Of a stretch of 64,000 nt of DNA, positions 1 to 12,100 are shown piece by piece. Below the pieces are notes generated by a model, which was not told where the DNA came from, made no database searches, and worked only from the letters and a program-made list of their open reading frames with translations. The number at the start of each line of letters is the position of its first letter. Position 1 is the stretch's first letter. This DNA comes from Paulownia fortunei. Its lineage: Eukaryota > Streptophyta > Magnoliopsida > Lamiales > Paulowniaceae. The position numbers were made by a program, and so were the translations under genes. Where the stretch lies: contig CM033110.1 of NCBI GenBank assembly GCA_019321725.1, forward strand, positions 1,905,229 through 1,969,228. Direction: 5' to 3'.

Positions 1-1200
1 TTTTTGATAATCCAAGTATCCCAACACTATATTCTAAATCTCCTAAATTCTTTGGGCCATGCACCTTGGAGAGGTAAATCATGGGAGTTGTATCCAAAGT
101 AATTGCTTCATAGGAGGCATAGTGATTGCTCCATACCGAAATTCAGTTGCAGGTTCCCACCAAAATTCGAACCCTCATCGTATCGGTAAAAGTGAGTAAT
201 ATGTTGATTGATCCACCAATTGAACTATGTTTCAGTCCAATTTATAAAAATATTATTTTTACTCTTGTTTAGAGTTGTCGGTGAGCCCGGTCTCTATTAG
301 ATTTATCAAAATTGGACACTCGCGCCTAATAAAATTGTTGAAGATCGAGATCCATATCCGACAGATTGACCGATTAAAATCATTGAACCTGTTTTATAAT
401 TTTAAAATTATTAAAAATATATTTTTAAAAATAATACTGCTAAATTTTTTAATTATTTTAGAATAATATCACATAAATGTATATATAATAAATTTAAAAT
501 AAAAAATAATTAAATTAGTCAAATTTGCGATAAATCGAAATTAAAAATTTAAAATCTCATTTACAATTTTAAAACTCACAATTAATATGAGGTGGGCCTA
601 AATTCAAACCCACTTTAATCATCATATCTTCTTTTGCTTTAATTTATTTAATAGATATATCATCCTATTCTTCATATTCTGCATTCTCCATGTATAACAT
701 TTCATTTTGACAAATAATTAACTTATTTAAAATCTAAAAGTTATAAAAAATTGAGTATAAGTATTAATTAAATATTATTTATTATAAATATAGTTGTATT
801 AATTTATCAAAACTATTTATAATAAATAGTTATCTTTATATTCTGACTAATTGAATTATGTGGCAAATAAATTTAATTCAACATAACTTAACAATGGTAC
901 AAGCTTTATTGAGCATATAAAAAAATGTAAAAAGCTATAATTTTTCTCCCAAAATATTTATTTATATATTATTCGTGCAATATATGATATCAATTATCAT
1001 GTTTTTGGATTGATTGATTTGCTATAAGCTTTTAAAAGAAAAAATCATATTATTCCCATCTCATTTTCCAACTTAGAAAAACAAATCAAAAAATAAATAA
1101 GAAAAAGAGAAATTAAAAAAGAATCCAACCACCCCCAAAAAAGGAGGTAAAGAAAAAGTTTGTGCTTTTGAGGGGGAAAAAAGCACATACTGCTAACTCC
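1..1200. other. gene-free AT-rich upstream region
   Basis: I see no coding region here. The sequence is AT-rich with stops in all frames. The first 600 bases contain phrases such as 'attcgaaccctcatcg' and 'gatccatatccgacag', which resemble decayed non-autonomous DNA-transposon sequence also scattered elsewhere in the window, but I could not find paired ends. Confidence 0.4.
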
Positions 1201-2178
1201 TCTGTTTGTCTTGTATTATTCAGCCCAACCCCCTCTCCCCCCACCCCACCTCAAATTAAAGAGAATTAGTGCTGGAATGAATATTAGAGTATCATTCACA
1301 CACATTCCGATGCTCCTCTCCTCTGTGTGTCTGTCAAACGGTACCGAGTTCTCTTTTTCTCGTCATTTCAGCATTGCCCTTAAGCGCTCTCTCTCTCTCT
1401 CTCTCTCTGCTAAAAAGGTCGTACTAGTATTTTTTTTCAAGACTGTGCAAAAAGGTAAAGTGCTGTGCATGAATTGAGTCCCACATTGATTTGCCAATCT
1501 ATTCAGGTTAACTTCTTTTCTTGGCTTCAAGTTTTTGTGCCTCTGTTACTCATCCGTCTCCATTTTTCTGAACCCTTTTTGCCTCTTTTGTGAAATAACA
1601 TTTGTAGGGGTCCTCTGTTTTCAGTTGAATTTAGCAGAAAGGAAATCACAAAGATAATTTTTTTTTCTTGTACTTCTGATTTTTTTTTTTAACTTTGTGT
1701 TACAATTTTCTTTCTGAAACAGTGGTGAAACTCCAGCGGTTTTCTAATTTCTTTGACAGCGTCTCATTCTTTTGCTTCTACCAAAGGGTTTACTCTGTTT
1801 TCCCCTGTTTTTCAGGTACAGGGTTTGGTGAAAGGGAAAAAAAGAGGGAGAAATAAAGAGGACTGGTGTCTGGTGTGCTAAACTTCTACCCATTTTCTGT
1901 TTTGCATCGTTTCTCATCTGGGTTTCATTGCTTGGGAGAATTGAGTTTTGTTTTTTGTTTGTAAGAGAATTTGAAACAAGTTTACCTTTGTAAAATTGGG
2001 CTTAGTTTCGTATGAAAAAGTGAAATGGGATTAATTTCGTGAACTTGGGTTTCTTTTGAGTTCTCCGGAGAAGGGGAAATGCTTATTGAAATGTTGAGAA
2101 ATTCAAAGGTGGTTAATTTTATGAAAGTTTAGGCGGGTAATTTTATGTAGTAGTTTATGTGATATTGGGTACGAAAAA
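1200..2178 (+). promoter_or_regulatory. promoter-proximal region and 5' leader of the DUF630/DUF632 gene
   Basis: This stretch between AT-rich intergenic DNA and the start codon at 2179 is pyrimidine-rich. It contains a (CT)11 run at 1387-1408, a pattern common near plant transcription starts (Y patch or GAGA-type tract). Several T-rich stretches ending in CAG, for example just before 1816, could be acceptors of a 5' UTR intron, but I could not fix a donor. A short upstream ATG frame begins near 2080 and stops before the main start. No clear TATA box was identified. Confidence 0.4.
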
Positions 2179-5100
2179 ATGGGCATAACAAATTCAAAAG
2201 TTGAGAGGAGTAATGCTCTGAAGCTGTGCAAAGAAAGGAAAAGATTCATCAAGCAAGCCATTGATTCAAGATATGCTTTGGCAGCTGCGCATGTTTCATA
2301 TGTTCAGTCTCTTAGAAACATAGGCATTGCCCTTAGGAGATATGCCGAGGCTGAAGTTTTAGTAGAAACCTCTCTATCTACTTCAGCCACCGAACTTGAT
2401 AAAACTCCATCACACTCTTCATATCCGTCTCCATCGCCATCTCACGTTGGCGGTGTTTCAGATTCGCCTGTGCTCAACGGGAGCCCCCTTTCACCGTCTG
2501 CTGCTAGAGTTAGTTATATGAGGTCTAGTGGGGCTAGTGCCTTGACAGTTAGACTGAGTCCAACGCCAAGGAATATGCATGTGGAGGAAGGTGAATTTTC
2601 AATGCCTCCACCGCCGCCTCCACCTCCCGAGTCAGGGTCTTCTTGGGATTACTTTGATCCTGCTGATGAGAGCTTTAGGTTTGTGGGACAAAATGGTTTG
2701 AATCAAAACTATGATGATGCGACAATGTATGGGAATTATGGCAAGAAAGACTTTGATTTAAATGGAACTGGTGGGTATCATGAAGGGTCAATGACTCCCA
2801 AATTAGAGACTCCTACAAAGGGTAAATTGGTGACAAACAATGCAAATTCTGCTACTGCTAAAAAGACTGAAAAGAGTACTCAGCAAAGAGTTGAGGATGA
2901 AGTAGAGGACATGGCCACTGAAAAAGAAGTGAGTGGATCAACAGGAAATATGGCAGGAAAGGCTTGGGCAGTACAATCTAATTTGGGGAAAAATAAGTCT
3001 TCTGCAGAGAAGGATATATGTGCTGAAAGGGAGGATCCTTCTGAGTTTATAACACACAGGGCAAAAGATTTTCTCTCTAGCATAAAGGACATTGATAATC
3101 GCTTCTTTAGGGCATCTGAATCAGGAAAGGAAGTCTCAAGAATGCTCGAGTCTAGCAAAATCCATGTTGGGTATGCTGAGGCCAGAGGTAATGATTTCTT
3201 GATGACAAAACGGAAATGCTCTGTGCAATTTTGAAATGAAAAAAGTGGACTTATTGTCTTCTGTTGTATGCAGAATTCATTTCCGTGTTGTTATCTTTGA
3301 GTCACCTTGACTTTTGATTTCTCCTTCTTGTGGTCAGATTTCTGACACAGTTTTGTGCTTGCAGGTGCATCATCAGCCTCAATTTATTTGACCTCTTTTG
3401 GAGCAGCTTGTTGCCAAGGCAGAAGTGCAAATGTATCTGATGGTATGTACCAGTTTGTACACAAGAAATTTTGCATTTAGACATTTTGGTATTAAAATTG
3501 CTTCTTGGTGTTGATCAACGTTCAAAATTCTGCATGTTATTCATATGTCCGCTCTGTAAAATTTTGGGAGTTGACTAGAATTACCACAACATTTTTAGCA
3601 ATTTTTAACTGCATAAAAATGCAACATGAATTTAAAGTGGGAAATGGAACTTCATTTTTATTGCAATATTAATATTCAGAATTAATTCGCCGAGCCTGAA
3701 ACTTAACATGATAAGTTCCTCTTCCAAATTCTCACTCTTAGCATATGCGCAATATCAGATCAACTTGTTACCAAGGTTATCACTTGGAAAAGGACAACAT
3801 CATCAAAGTCTTCCTCATCTAGGAATCCTCTGGCAACAAAGGATGATAATGATGACAGTGGAAGTGATTTTATTGAAGAGTTCTGTATGATTTCTGGAAG
3901 TCACTCTTCCACACTTGATAGACTGTACGCATGGGAGAGAAAGCTATATGATGAAGTGAAGGTACCATGCTTTTTACATGTTGCGATGATGAACTTTTTA
4001 GTTTATGTTCACTATTCATTGATTGTGAGTTCCAAATTGTATTTATGCCCTGCTCATCTTGACTACTTAAGTTCTATTTTCCGTATTGCTTGCACTGTAC
4101 CTCATTATGAAGTATCTGTTGATAATTTTGTTAAAAGAGCAAAAATCTAGTTTCACTTCCTTTTAAAAAATGAAAAATTATGGATGCTACAATAACTTTT
4201 TTTCAAGTTTATTGTATATGGTTTAGCATATGCACATAAAAAGAGCGGTTTAACTACAAACATAGAGAAAGTGAGAAACTTATTTTCATTTTCTGACATA
4301 AAAAGTTTCTCTTGGTACTTATGATGTGCAAATTGACAAACCATTTCCGATCAACCCTTCCTGCTCTCCAGCAAACATGAAATATCCAAAGGTTAACTTT
4401 TTTGCAGGAGTTAAACAAAATGTAAACTGCTTTAGCTTCATGAGGACTAGTCCATTTTAAATATTGTGTAAATCATGTTTAGGAGAGGACAATTCAGTTT
4501 GAGGGATGGAATGGAGCCTGGTGGTAAGAATTATATCCTTGCAAACGTCCTGATGACTATTCCATTATAAATATTGTGTAAATCATGGTTATGAGAGGAC
4601 AATTCGGCTTAAGGGATGGAATGGAGCCTGGTGGTGAGAATTATATCATTACAAATTAACAAATCACAATATCAGTCTGGAAGAAATATGACCATCTCTC
4701 TTTGGATTGATCACTATAGTTGAGACAGGGCATCTATGACCCAAAATCTAATCAAGCTTTACTGCATTTGGAATATCATAACCTTGATGTTGCTGCTGCA
4801 TGCGAATATTCTCAACAAATGCATGAAAGTTAAAAATCTCCATGCGTGATTGTCACTGCAACATTTGGGATCCACTGGTTTGATTACAAGAATGATAATG
4901 ATTATTAATAGCCGCTAGAGTAAGCATTCTGGTATTTGTTCAAGGGTGCTAACCTGCTGGATGTAGGGGTGGAACTAATCAAGTCAAGCTGAACATGGCC
5001 TTGTTCAAGTTTGGATTGAATTTTTTATTGAGTTTGAAATTGTATTTGAGTTTGGTTTGATTTCTAGACAAGTCGAACTTGAAAGAGCTTTAACCAAACT

Positions 5101-7337
5101 GAACACAAGTAGAGCACGAGAACCTTTGATAATTTATGCATAAGTTATCATTTTTATCTGATTGTGTATAACTTGAGTCCAGTTCAAATCACACTGAATG
5201 AAAAACAAAATGTTCAAAAAAACTTGGTTTGTTATGCTTAATGAACCAAGCTCAAACAATCTTTTAGGATCAATCTTGAGTCGAGTGTCAAATAGCTAGA
5301 TTCATTTCTTGGCCCTAGTTGATGTCATGAATATTTGGTCCCGCTTGGATGCCTTTTTTTTTTTTTTTTTCAATTTCTCAGAATTTTTGCTATATCATGG
5401 GTTATTTCATTATAAAACGTTCGAGAATGTGTTTGGTTCTGTTTATCTCATTTTTTCCTTCTCAGTTTTTCTGGAATTTTCCCCGAAAATGCCCCCATTT
5501 TCTGAAAACACCTATTTCTGTGTGTTTGTTTTATTGAAACATTTGCTTTTCATTAATTTCCTATATCTCCACCCAATGGACCTACTAATTAAAAAAATGT
5601 GTTTTATTGCACCATGGTCATCGCTATCACTACCTTCATCAAAATTCACCACCACCACCTCCTTTCATCAAAATCGACCACCACCTTCATCAAAATCCAC
5701 CCACTGCCACCACTGCCTTCATCAAAATCCTCCACCACCACTACGCGATCAAATCTTCTGAAAATTCACTCCACATGAAAACATAATAACAGAAGCGTAT
5801 CTCAGCCGTTAGATTGGGAAGAAAACTGAACCTTTTTAAAGGTGCACAGTACACTTCGTACACTATATTATTTGACTGAATAATTAAAAATAATTTCAAG
5901 AAATAAAATTAAATGCATTATTATTGTACCATACTGTCCATATTCCTAGACATAGGATCCCACTGTAAAAACTCATTGTCATTTCTCATCTTCAAAAACA
6001 CCATTTTCATGGAAATGTAATTTGAAAAACAAAAGCACAACCAAACTGGCTCTTAGCTTCCTTGTTATTTTATGAATAAAATGCATCATGGTGACTCACA
6101 GGGATTTTTGTGGTCAAAGTTTTAGGTCTGAACTTGATTCTGAAGTGTACGTCACGTCACCATCATTATGATTTGCCATGCCTAGTTCAAGTAGTTATTA
6201 GATTTCAGCGTCTGTGATGTGATGGCTTTTCTGAATTTTTGAGCTATTTTCTTCTTTTCTTTGATTTTCTGACTTAAGTATTGTATTTGGTCTTTGTAGG
6301 CCAGTGAGTCTATACAGAAGGAGTATGATCGTAAGTGCGACCAGCTTCGGCACCAATTTGCGAAAGATCTTAGTCCTCAAGTAATTGACAAAACTCGGGC
6401 AGCTGTGAAAGATCTACATTCACGAATAAGAGTGGCACTGCATGCTGTTGATTCAATATCAAAGCGGATCGAGAAAATGCGGGACGAGGAGTTGCTCCCA
6501 CAGCTCCTGGAACTCATTCAGGGGTGAGAAAGATTTCTGATTTCTAAAACTCAGACTACTAGTAATTGATGCCTTAATGCACATTGACCTCGTTGGCCCC
6601 CTCTGATTTCTCTTTAAGCCATTTATCATCAAAGCCCATTCTTGCTTGTAATGTTGTATTTTATATACAGACTGACTAGGATGTGGAAAGCCATGCTTGA
6701 ATGCCATCATTCCCAGTATATTACCATCTCGTTAGCATACCATGCAAAAAGTTCTGCAGTAGCTCCGCTTGGAGAAACACAAAGGCAGATTATAAATCAG
6801 CTCCAGGATGAGGTGGAGTATTTTGGCCTCAGTTTTGCTGATTGGATCAACAGCTATACATCTTATGTAGAAGCTCTCAACAGCTGGCTTCAAAACTGCA
6901 TCTTGCAACCACGGGAGCGACACAAAGGCAGAAGAGCATTCTCCCCTCGCCGCTGTCTGGCCCCGCCTATATTCGTCCTCTGTCGTGACTGGTCAGCTGG
7001 AATCAAATCTTTGCCATCTCAAGAAGTTAGTGATGCAATCAAAGCTTTTCTGTCTGACTTGCGGCATTCTGCTAGACACCAAGCAGAAGAATCGTGCAAA
7101 ACAGAAACCACAGTCTATTTGCAGAGTAATGAAGCAGATGATAAAGATGAGGGGAAGAATGAGGATGGACCTTCGAATATAAGCTGCATACAAGCAAGTT
7201 TGACAAAGGTTCTTGACAGGCTGACTAAATTCTCCGAGGCTTCAGTGAAAATGTGTGAAGACATTTTGCAGAAATGTGATTCAGCTCGAAATGCTTATGA
7301 CAATTACAAAGCACCACCAAGATCCTTTAGCATTTGA
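2179..7337 (+). CDS. DUF630/DUF632 domain protein (APSR1/NRG2-like family)
   Basis: By reading GT-AG junctions I obtain five exons: 2179-3187, 3365-3442, 3759-3961, 6300-6523 and 6671-7337, which join in frame to 726 aa. The N terminus (residues 1-60, beginning MGITNSKVERSNALKLC) matches DUF630; glycine 2 followed by a serine at position 6 is a plausible N-myristoylation site. A serine/proline-rich linker follows, with an eight-proline run near residue 144. The DUF632 region starts near residue 400 (FIEEFCMISGSHSSTLDRLY) and reaches the C terminus, with the conserved TRMWKAMLECHH segment across the exon 4/5 junction. Family members include Arabidopsis APSR1 and NRG2, linked to phosphate- and nitrate-dependent growth; which clade this belongs to is not decided here. 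The length fits the family. Intron 3 (2338 bp) is enlarged by repeats. Exon ends could shift slightly, but phases 1-1-0-2 are consistent. Confidence 0.93.
4451..4660 (+). repeat. 110-bp tandem duplication inside intron 3
   Basis: Two adjacent copies start at 4451 and 4561. Both carry 'aatattgtgtaaatcatg', 'gagaggacaatt' and 'gggatggaatggagcctggt' in the same order with only scattered mismatches. The duplication lies wholly in an intron of the DUF630/DUF632 gene. Confidence 0.85.
4964..5317. mobile_element. hAT-type MITE relic in intron 3
   Basis: The element begins 'taggggtgga' and ends 'ggccaaggcccta'-like sequence (inverse complement begins 'tagggccaag'), the short inverted ends typical of the plant hAT MITE family that starts TAGGGGTG. 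The inside is rich in phrases such as 'gagtttgg', 'caagtcgaacttg' and 'ccaagctcaa' that form an imperfect hairpin. Flanks 'gctggatg' and 'gttgatg' look like an aged 8-bp target-site duplication with one gap. The family matches the elements at 45444 and 50336. Confidence 0.6.
5337..6054. mobile_element. TIR element of the GGGCCCGTTTGG type, with internal minisatellite
   Basis: The left end 'gtcccgcttggatgcc' is matched by the inverse complement of the right end, 'gagccagtttggttgtgc'. Both are followed by T-rich or 'cttttg' sequence, so these look like diverged terminal inverted repeats of a plant DNA transposon. Within it, 5626-5745 holds about five copies of a roughly 30-bp unit built on 'ccaccaccttcatcaaaatc'. 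I found no target-site duplication and no transposase. It sits about 20 bp after the hAT-type relic, within intron 3. Confidence 0.45.
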
Positions 7338-8500
7338 AATTGTTTGAAGTTATGTTTCTAGTTTTGAGTTGATGGATGAAGTAGATATTTGTAAATCCAG
7401 GAGTTTTGTTGGGAGCCCTTTTGTGAAGAAATAGGAAGTATCTGAAATAATTCTTATAAGAGCTGGTAATTGGCTAATTGCGAGCCATCAGGAAGATTCA
7501 TTCAATCCTTAATAGTGTTTGTTGGCATTTTCTGTCTTCTCAAGTTCTCTTTTGTTTTTTTTTTTTTTTTTCTCAAGTTCTCTTCTTTGTAGTTATTTTG
7601 GTGGTGAAGTCTTGTAAAAATGTCTTGGTTGAATTGTTAATCCTCTTAATCCTCGATTGAATTTATATATGGAATTGATAAGATTAATTGGATAAAGTAG
7701 AATTGTGTTGTTTATAAATATTGTAATTTGTTTAATAATATATTTGGATAATATTGTAATTTATTTAATAATATATTTAGATTGTAGGATTGAAATTTAA
7801 AAATCCTGAACAGGATAATCAGTCTTTCATTTGGGTGCTTGTCATTTCATGCCTTCTTAGGTGCAAAATTGTATATTTATATTTAATTTAGGTGTAAAAT
7901 TGTACATTTATATTTAATTATAGTTGGGTCAATTTTTGGAATGCTCGATTGATTATTTGTCATAGAAATAAATAATTTTTTTAATCAATACAAACCCTTA
8001 GAAAATACTATGATTTATTTTATTTTATTTTATTTTATTTTATTTTATTTTTATAAAATTCATGCCAGCCCTTCCAATTATTGCAATTGTGGAGCCAGGC
8101 CTTCAATTTTTCACATTTTTCAATTTCAATTTTATTGTGATTATATTTGTATTAGTGAAATCGTTATTTAAATTAACGAAGTTGTGTGCCATATTCTATT
8201 AATTAAAATAATTAGATTGTATTAAATAATTAAATAATAATTTCTTTTTCTATTCTTCAAGGTAGTGAAATTTTCTATATTATTTTTTCATTCTAATATT
8301 GTTTGATTGAAATGGCATAAAGAAAATAGTAATACTAATAGTAAATTAAACAATAATTTAATTGATGTGACAAAAAAAATATTAGAATTCATAAATTATT
8401 ATTGTACATTAAAAGATTATTTTTTAATAAAAAATTATATTTGACTTCCTATACTTAAAATATTTATTACCTAAATAAGTAACATGAAATGAATCAAATC
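7338..8500. other. 3' flank and AT-rich spacer with a (TTTTA) pentanucleotide repeat
   Basis: No coding region is visible. The first ~350 bases are the probable 3' UTR and terminator region of the upstream gene. A near-perfect (TTTTA) run lies around 8011-8050. Two copies of 'taatatatttggataatattg'-like sequence lie near 7735-7790, and 'aggtgcaaaattgta' is repeated near 7859 and 7891. Confidence 0.5.
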
Positions 8501-8514
8501 TGATTTTGTGTTGG

Positions 8515-8630
8515 AAGGCGCAATCCCGCAATGGGCGCGCCTAAATTTCACAATTCAAAAGGGTAAGGCGGGGGCCAACGCCGGCCGCTGCCCCGCTCTT
8601 CCACCCCTTTCTAAAGTCAATTTCCCGCTC
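8515..8630 (+). promoter_or_regulatory. GC-rich promoter patch with E2F-type site
   Basis: A short GC-rich island stands out in AT-rich surroundings. It contains the palindrome GGCGCGCC at 8534-8541 and the canonical E2F binding sequence TTTCCCGC at 8621-8628, about 500 bp before the start codon of the next gene. In plants, E2F sites of this form drive S-phase genes. A 5' UTR intron is plausible, with a donor after 'cctccgcaag' at about 8780 and an acceptor at 'gtggatcag' near 9030. That would place the island at or just before the transcription start. Confidence 0.5.
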
Positions 8631-9127
8631 CTCATTCTCCTCCTCTTCTCCAACACCATTTCACTCTCCAATCTCCATTCACGACAACAGTTCAACTAAA
8701 ACTGCATTCTCCATTCTACTGCAGCAAAAACAGCAGAAACTCCACCCAAAGATTCTCCAAGTATCTTCTATCCTCCGCAAGGTCAGTCAAATATTATCAA
8801 CACGCTGTTATTTACCTGTACTTGCGTCTTATACATATCTATTGGCAATTTCGGTTTCTCTTTTAGCGTACAATTTTATTGGTGTAAATCTGATGATGGG
8901 TGGGCCTTTTTTCAAATAGCAAATGTGTCTGTATGTTAAAAAAAAAAAGGAAAAGTCCCTAGGTGTTTTTTTCACCTATTTTGTTGTTTTAATGACTTGG
9001 GATCTCCGTCTGTCTATGTTTGTGGATCAGGATGCTGAGAATTCGTTGATGCTTGGGAAGTCTGTAATGTGGGTTTCTTGAATTAAAGCTAAATAGAGAA
9101 GAGGTATAAGCTTAGGTTGTGAATTTG

Positions 9128-12100
9128 ATGATGGCTGAAGGGAGTACTTCTGGTGGGCTTAGTAAATCGAGGTCCGTTCTAGGTGATCTTACGAATCGGA
9201 TTGGTAAAAGGGGATTTTCTGGAAGAGAAAAACATAGGATCAAGAATTTTGATTTCAATGATAAAGATGTAGTCAAGCGCATCTGTGTTTCACCTTCCCC
9301 GTGTACTGAGATTAATTCTTTGAAAGGGAATGTTATATCTGGTCTGTCTAAAATACCCAATGAAAATAGGGACCCCAATGTGTCAGGTTCTGGCAGTAAT
9401 TATGTCATTTCCAAGAATTCAATTGATGTCGATGCTGATTGTGATGGTGGTCATTGTGTAAATGGGAAGAATGTTGTAATGGGCAACTCAAAAATTTACG
9501 GTGGAAATAAGGATATCGAGATATTGGATCTTAGTGGAGGGGGTGTTGTTTCCCAAAGTGTTAATGAGTTGGATGTTGATAATGATTGTGCCCAGATTGA
9601 TTATTCCAAGGATGATGCTCTACCAAGGATGGACAAAATAGCTACTCAGAATTATATAGATTCTAATGTGAATTCTATTGCCACTGAAGCTGATGGTTGT
9701 GGCAACTTAGATTCGTTGAAGGAGAAAATGATCTTGGGAATTGCTGAAGTAGTGAATGAAAATAAGTGCCCCTGTCTTGAACATTCTGATAGAAAAAATG
9801 TAGTTGACTCTACTATAATTGGTAGTGGTGAATATGTGGTCTGCAGTTCAAAAATATATAATGAAGAAAATGATCCCAATTTGATAGATCTTGGAAGGGG
9901 CGATGCTATTCAGTCTACTAACATTAAAGCTAATGGCGAGTTTGGTCACAGTTTTCCTGCTGACACTTCAAGGACAGTGAGTGAAAGTGGTAATGACTGT
10001 CTTCATGATGGCAAAAATTGTGATGCTGGTGAAGTGAACTTAAGTCTGGAAGGCACTCAAAGTGACATCAATTACTACCATAATGACGTGGATGGTCATA
10101 ATGCTGACAATTTTGTCGTGAGTCAGTCTGGATCTATTGACTGCACAGTTATGCCTGAGTCACAGGAATCTAGAGTATTTGGAGTAGATAGATCCGCCAA
10201 ACTGAAGGAGGATGAATGTGCTAATATGAGTGGGGGGACCGACTCAATCAAAGCTTGTTCTTGTTCTTTTTGCACAAAAGGTATGGCACCATTCATGTTG
10301 CTTTCTAAATTGTTGTTGTAGCTGTAAGTTTTAATAATCAGAAAGCATTTTATACCATAGTATGTCTTGGTTTATTGATCTCTTACCTTCAATGAATTAC
10401 TATGATAAGGCCATGCATTTTGTTTTGACAATCAGCTGCATATATATGGTTGGACCTCAATCATCAGGACATCAAGGCTCGATTGTCAGGTCAGTTAAAC
10501 TTTTTAGTAGTTACTAGTTAACAATGATTGGCACTAATTATTTGCACCTAACTATTATTTCAAACTTCTTAAGCAATGAAAAGGGCCAGCAAGAAGTAAG
10601 CATATTGACAGAAAACAATGGTTGGCAATTTTTTATCATTTTAATCTACTTATTTCTTTTTTAACCTGTAAAATATTTTGAACTTCTTAGCAATGAAAAA
10701 GAGCCAGAAAGATGCAAGCATATTGGCTGAAAGAAGTTGCAGGATTAAGGTTACTGAGAAACATGGTGCTGAAAGCTCCACCAGAGTTTCTAAGTTGGAA
10801 TCTCATCTGATATATCAGTGGAGATCCCTCTTTCAGCGCACGGCAGATATATGGGAAGAAGAGGGTAATCAGCTTGTAAGTTCCTTATTTCTTTTACCTA
10901 TCTCATTTGTGATTAGAGCTATTTCATTAAGTTAAAATAGGATTTGTTCATTCCAAGTCATGCTGCATTTCTGGAAGTGCTAGGATGCTTCATTTTAAGG
11001 TGATAGTAAATAATATTTTCCTGTCTTTATGATTATTGATTTTGTTATAAGGTGCTATGTTTGTGCATAAATCATGTTACAAAAAGTTGTTTAGCAATTT
11101 TTGTTTCCCTTTCCAAATAGTCATGATTTACGAGGGGATGTTGCACACAATCAGATATTATTGCTCTATAGATTCCTGGTGCATTTTTCAAAACCATATC
11201 TGGTCTTTGTTAGAAATATGTCATCTGTCGGCTGTAGAACATTGTGAATAAAGTAGAGCATTTGTGATTATCCTTTGGTTCCCTATGAACAAGAATAGAA
11301 AAGAGTTGTTTCTGGTTAAATATGATTGAAAGAAGAAAGAGTGTCTTCAACAAGCTATTAAGCATCAAACTATCAGAGGACCTAGTTTTTGACAATCTTA
11401 ATGATATGTGGCTCTTTAAGTGCCATTAAGAGTAGCTTAAGTGGAAACGGGGGAAAGGAGGAGATCAAGGAGGCAGGTTTGTGGTTGCTTTGGTTAAACT
11501 TATGATGGACTTGTTAACTCTTTGCTAAATTTAGGGTTCAGCTTAGCCAAACTAGGATTTATAAAATCTAATTAATTAAGACAAATTAGGTCAACCTAGA
11601 TTATATCTGGTCTCATCCTGTTCATGGAGTTTTCCAGCAAAACATTAGATGAGCTCTAAATGAAAATGCATGTCTAGCTCCAGAACTTTATTTACCCAAG
11701 TCAATGCTGATAGTTCTAACTCAGAAACCCACTTCTGCATATTGAAGTCTGAAATTCTGGATATTAAGCCAGGCACATGCATATTAATTGGTAGTCAAAT
11801 ACAAACCGATCTGAATGCCATCAATATTGTGATTGCCTATTGTACTGCTTTTTTTTTTTTTTTTCTTCTGATGTTTTGGTCTTTAATACAACAGTGGTTT
11901 TCTTTTGATTTTTGTTTCTCCTTTTTGTCAAAGCTTTATGTGACACACTGAAAACACTGTTATGTCATATATCTAAACAACCATATTCACTGTCTGATCA
12001 GTCTTGGGAAGTTATTACCTATTAAAACAGAGAGAAGAACATCTTAATGAAATATTGATTGCCTGTTGCAGGAAGCTAGTCTATTACCACTGACTGATCT

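Noticed and set aside
1211..1477. 88-codon frame before the DUF630/DUF632 gene
   Set aside because: It runs through the (CT)11 tract and pyrimidine-rich leader; low complexity and no homologous features.
6459..6923. Open frames antisense to exons 4 and 5 of the DUF630/DUF632 gene
   Set aside because: They are complement shadows of a well-supported coding strand.
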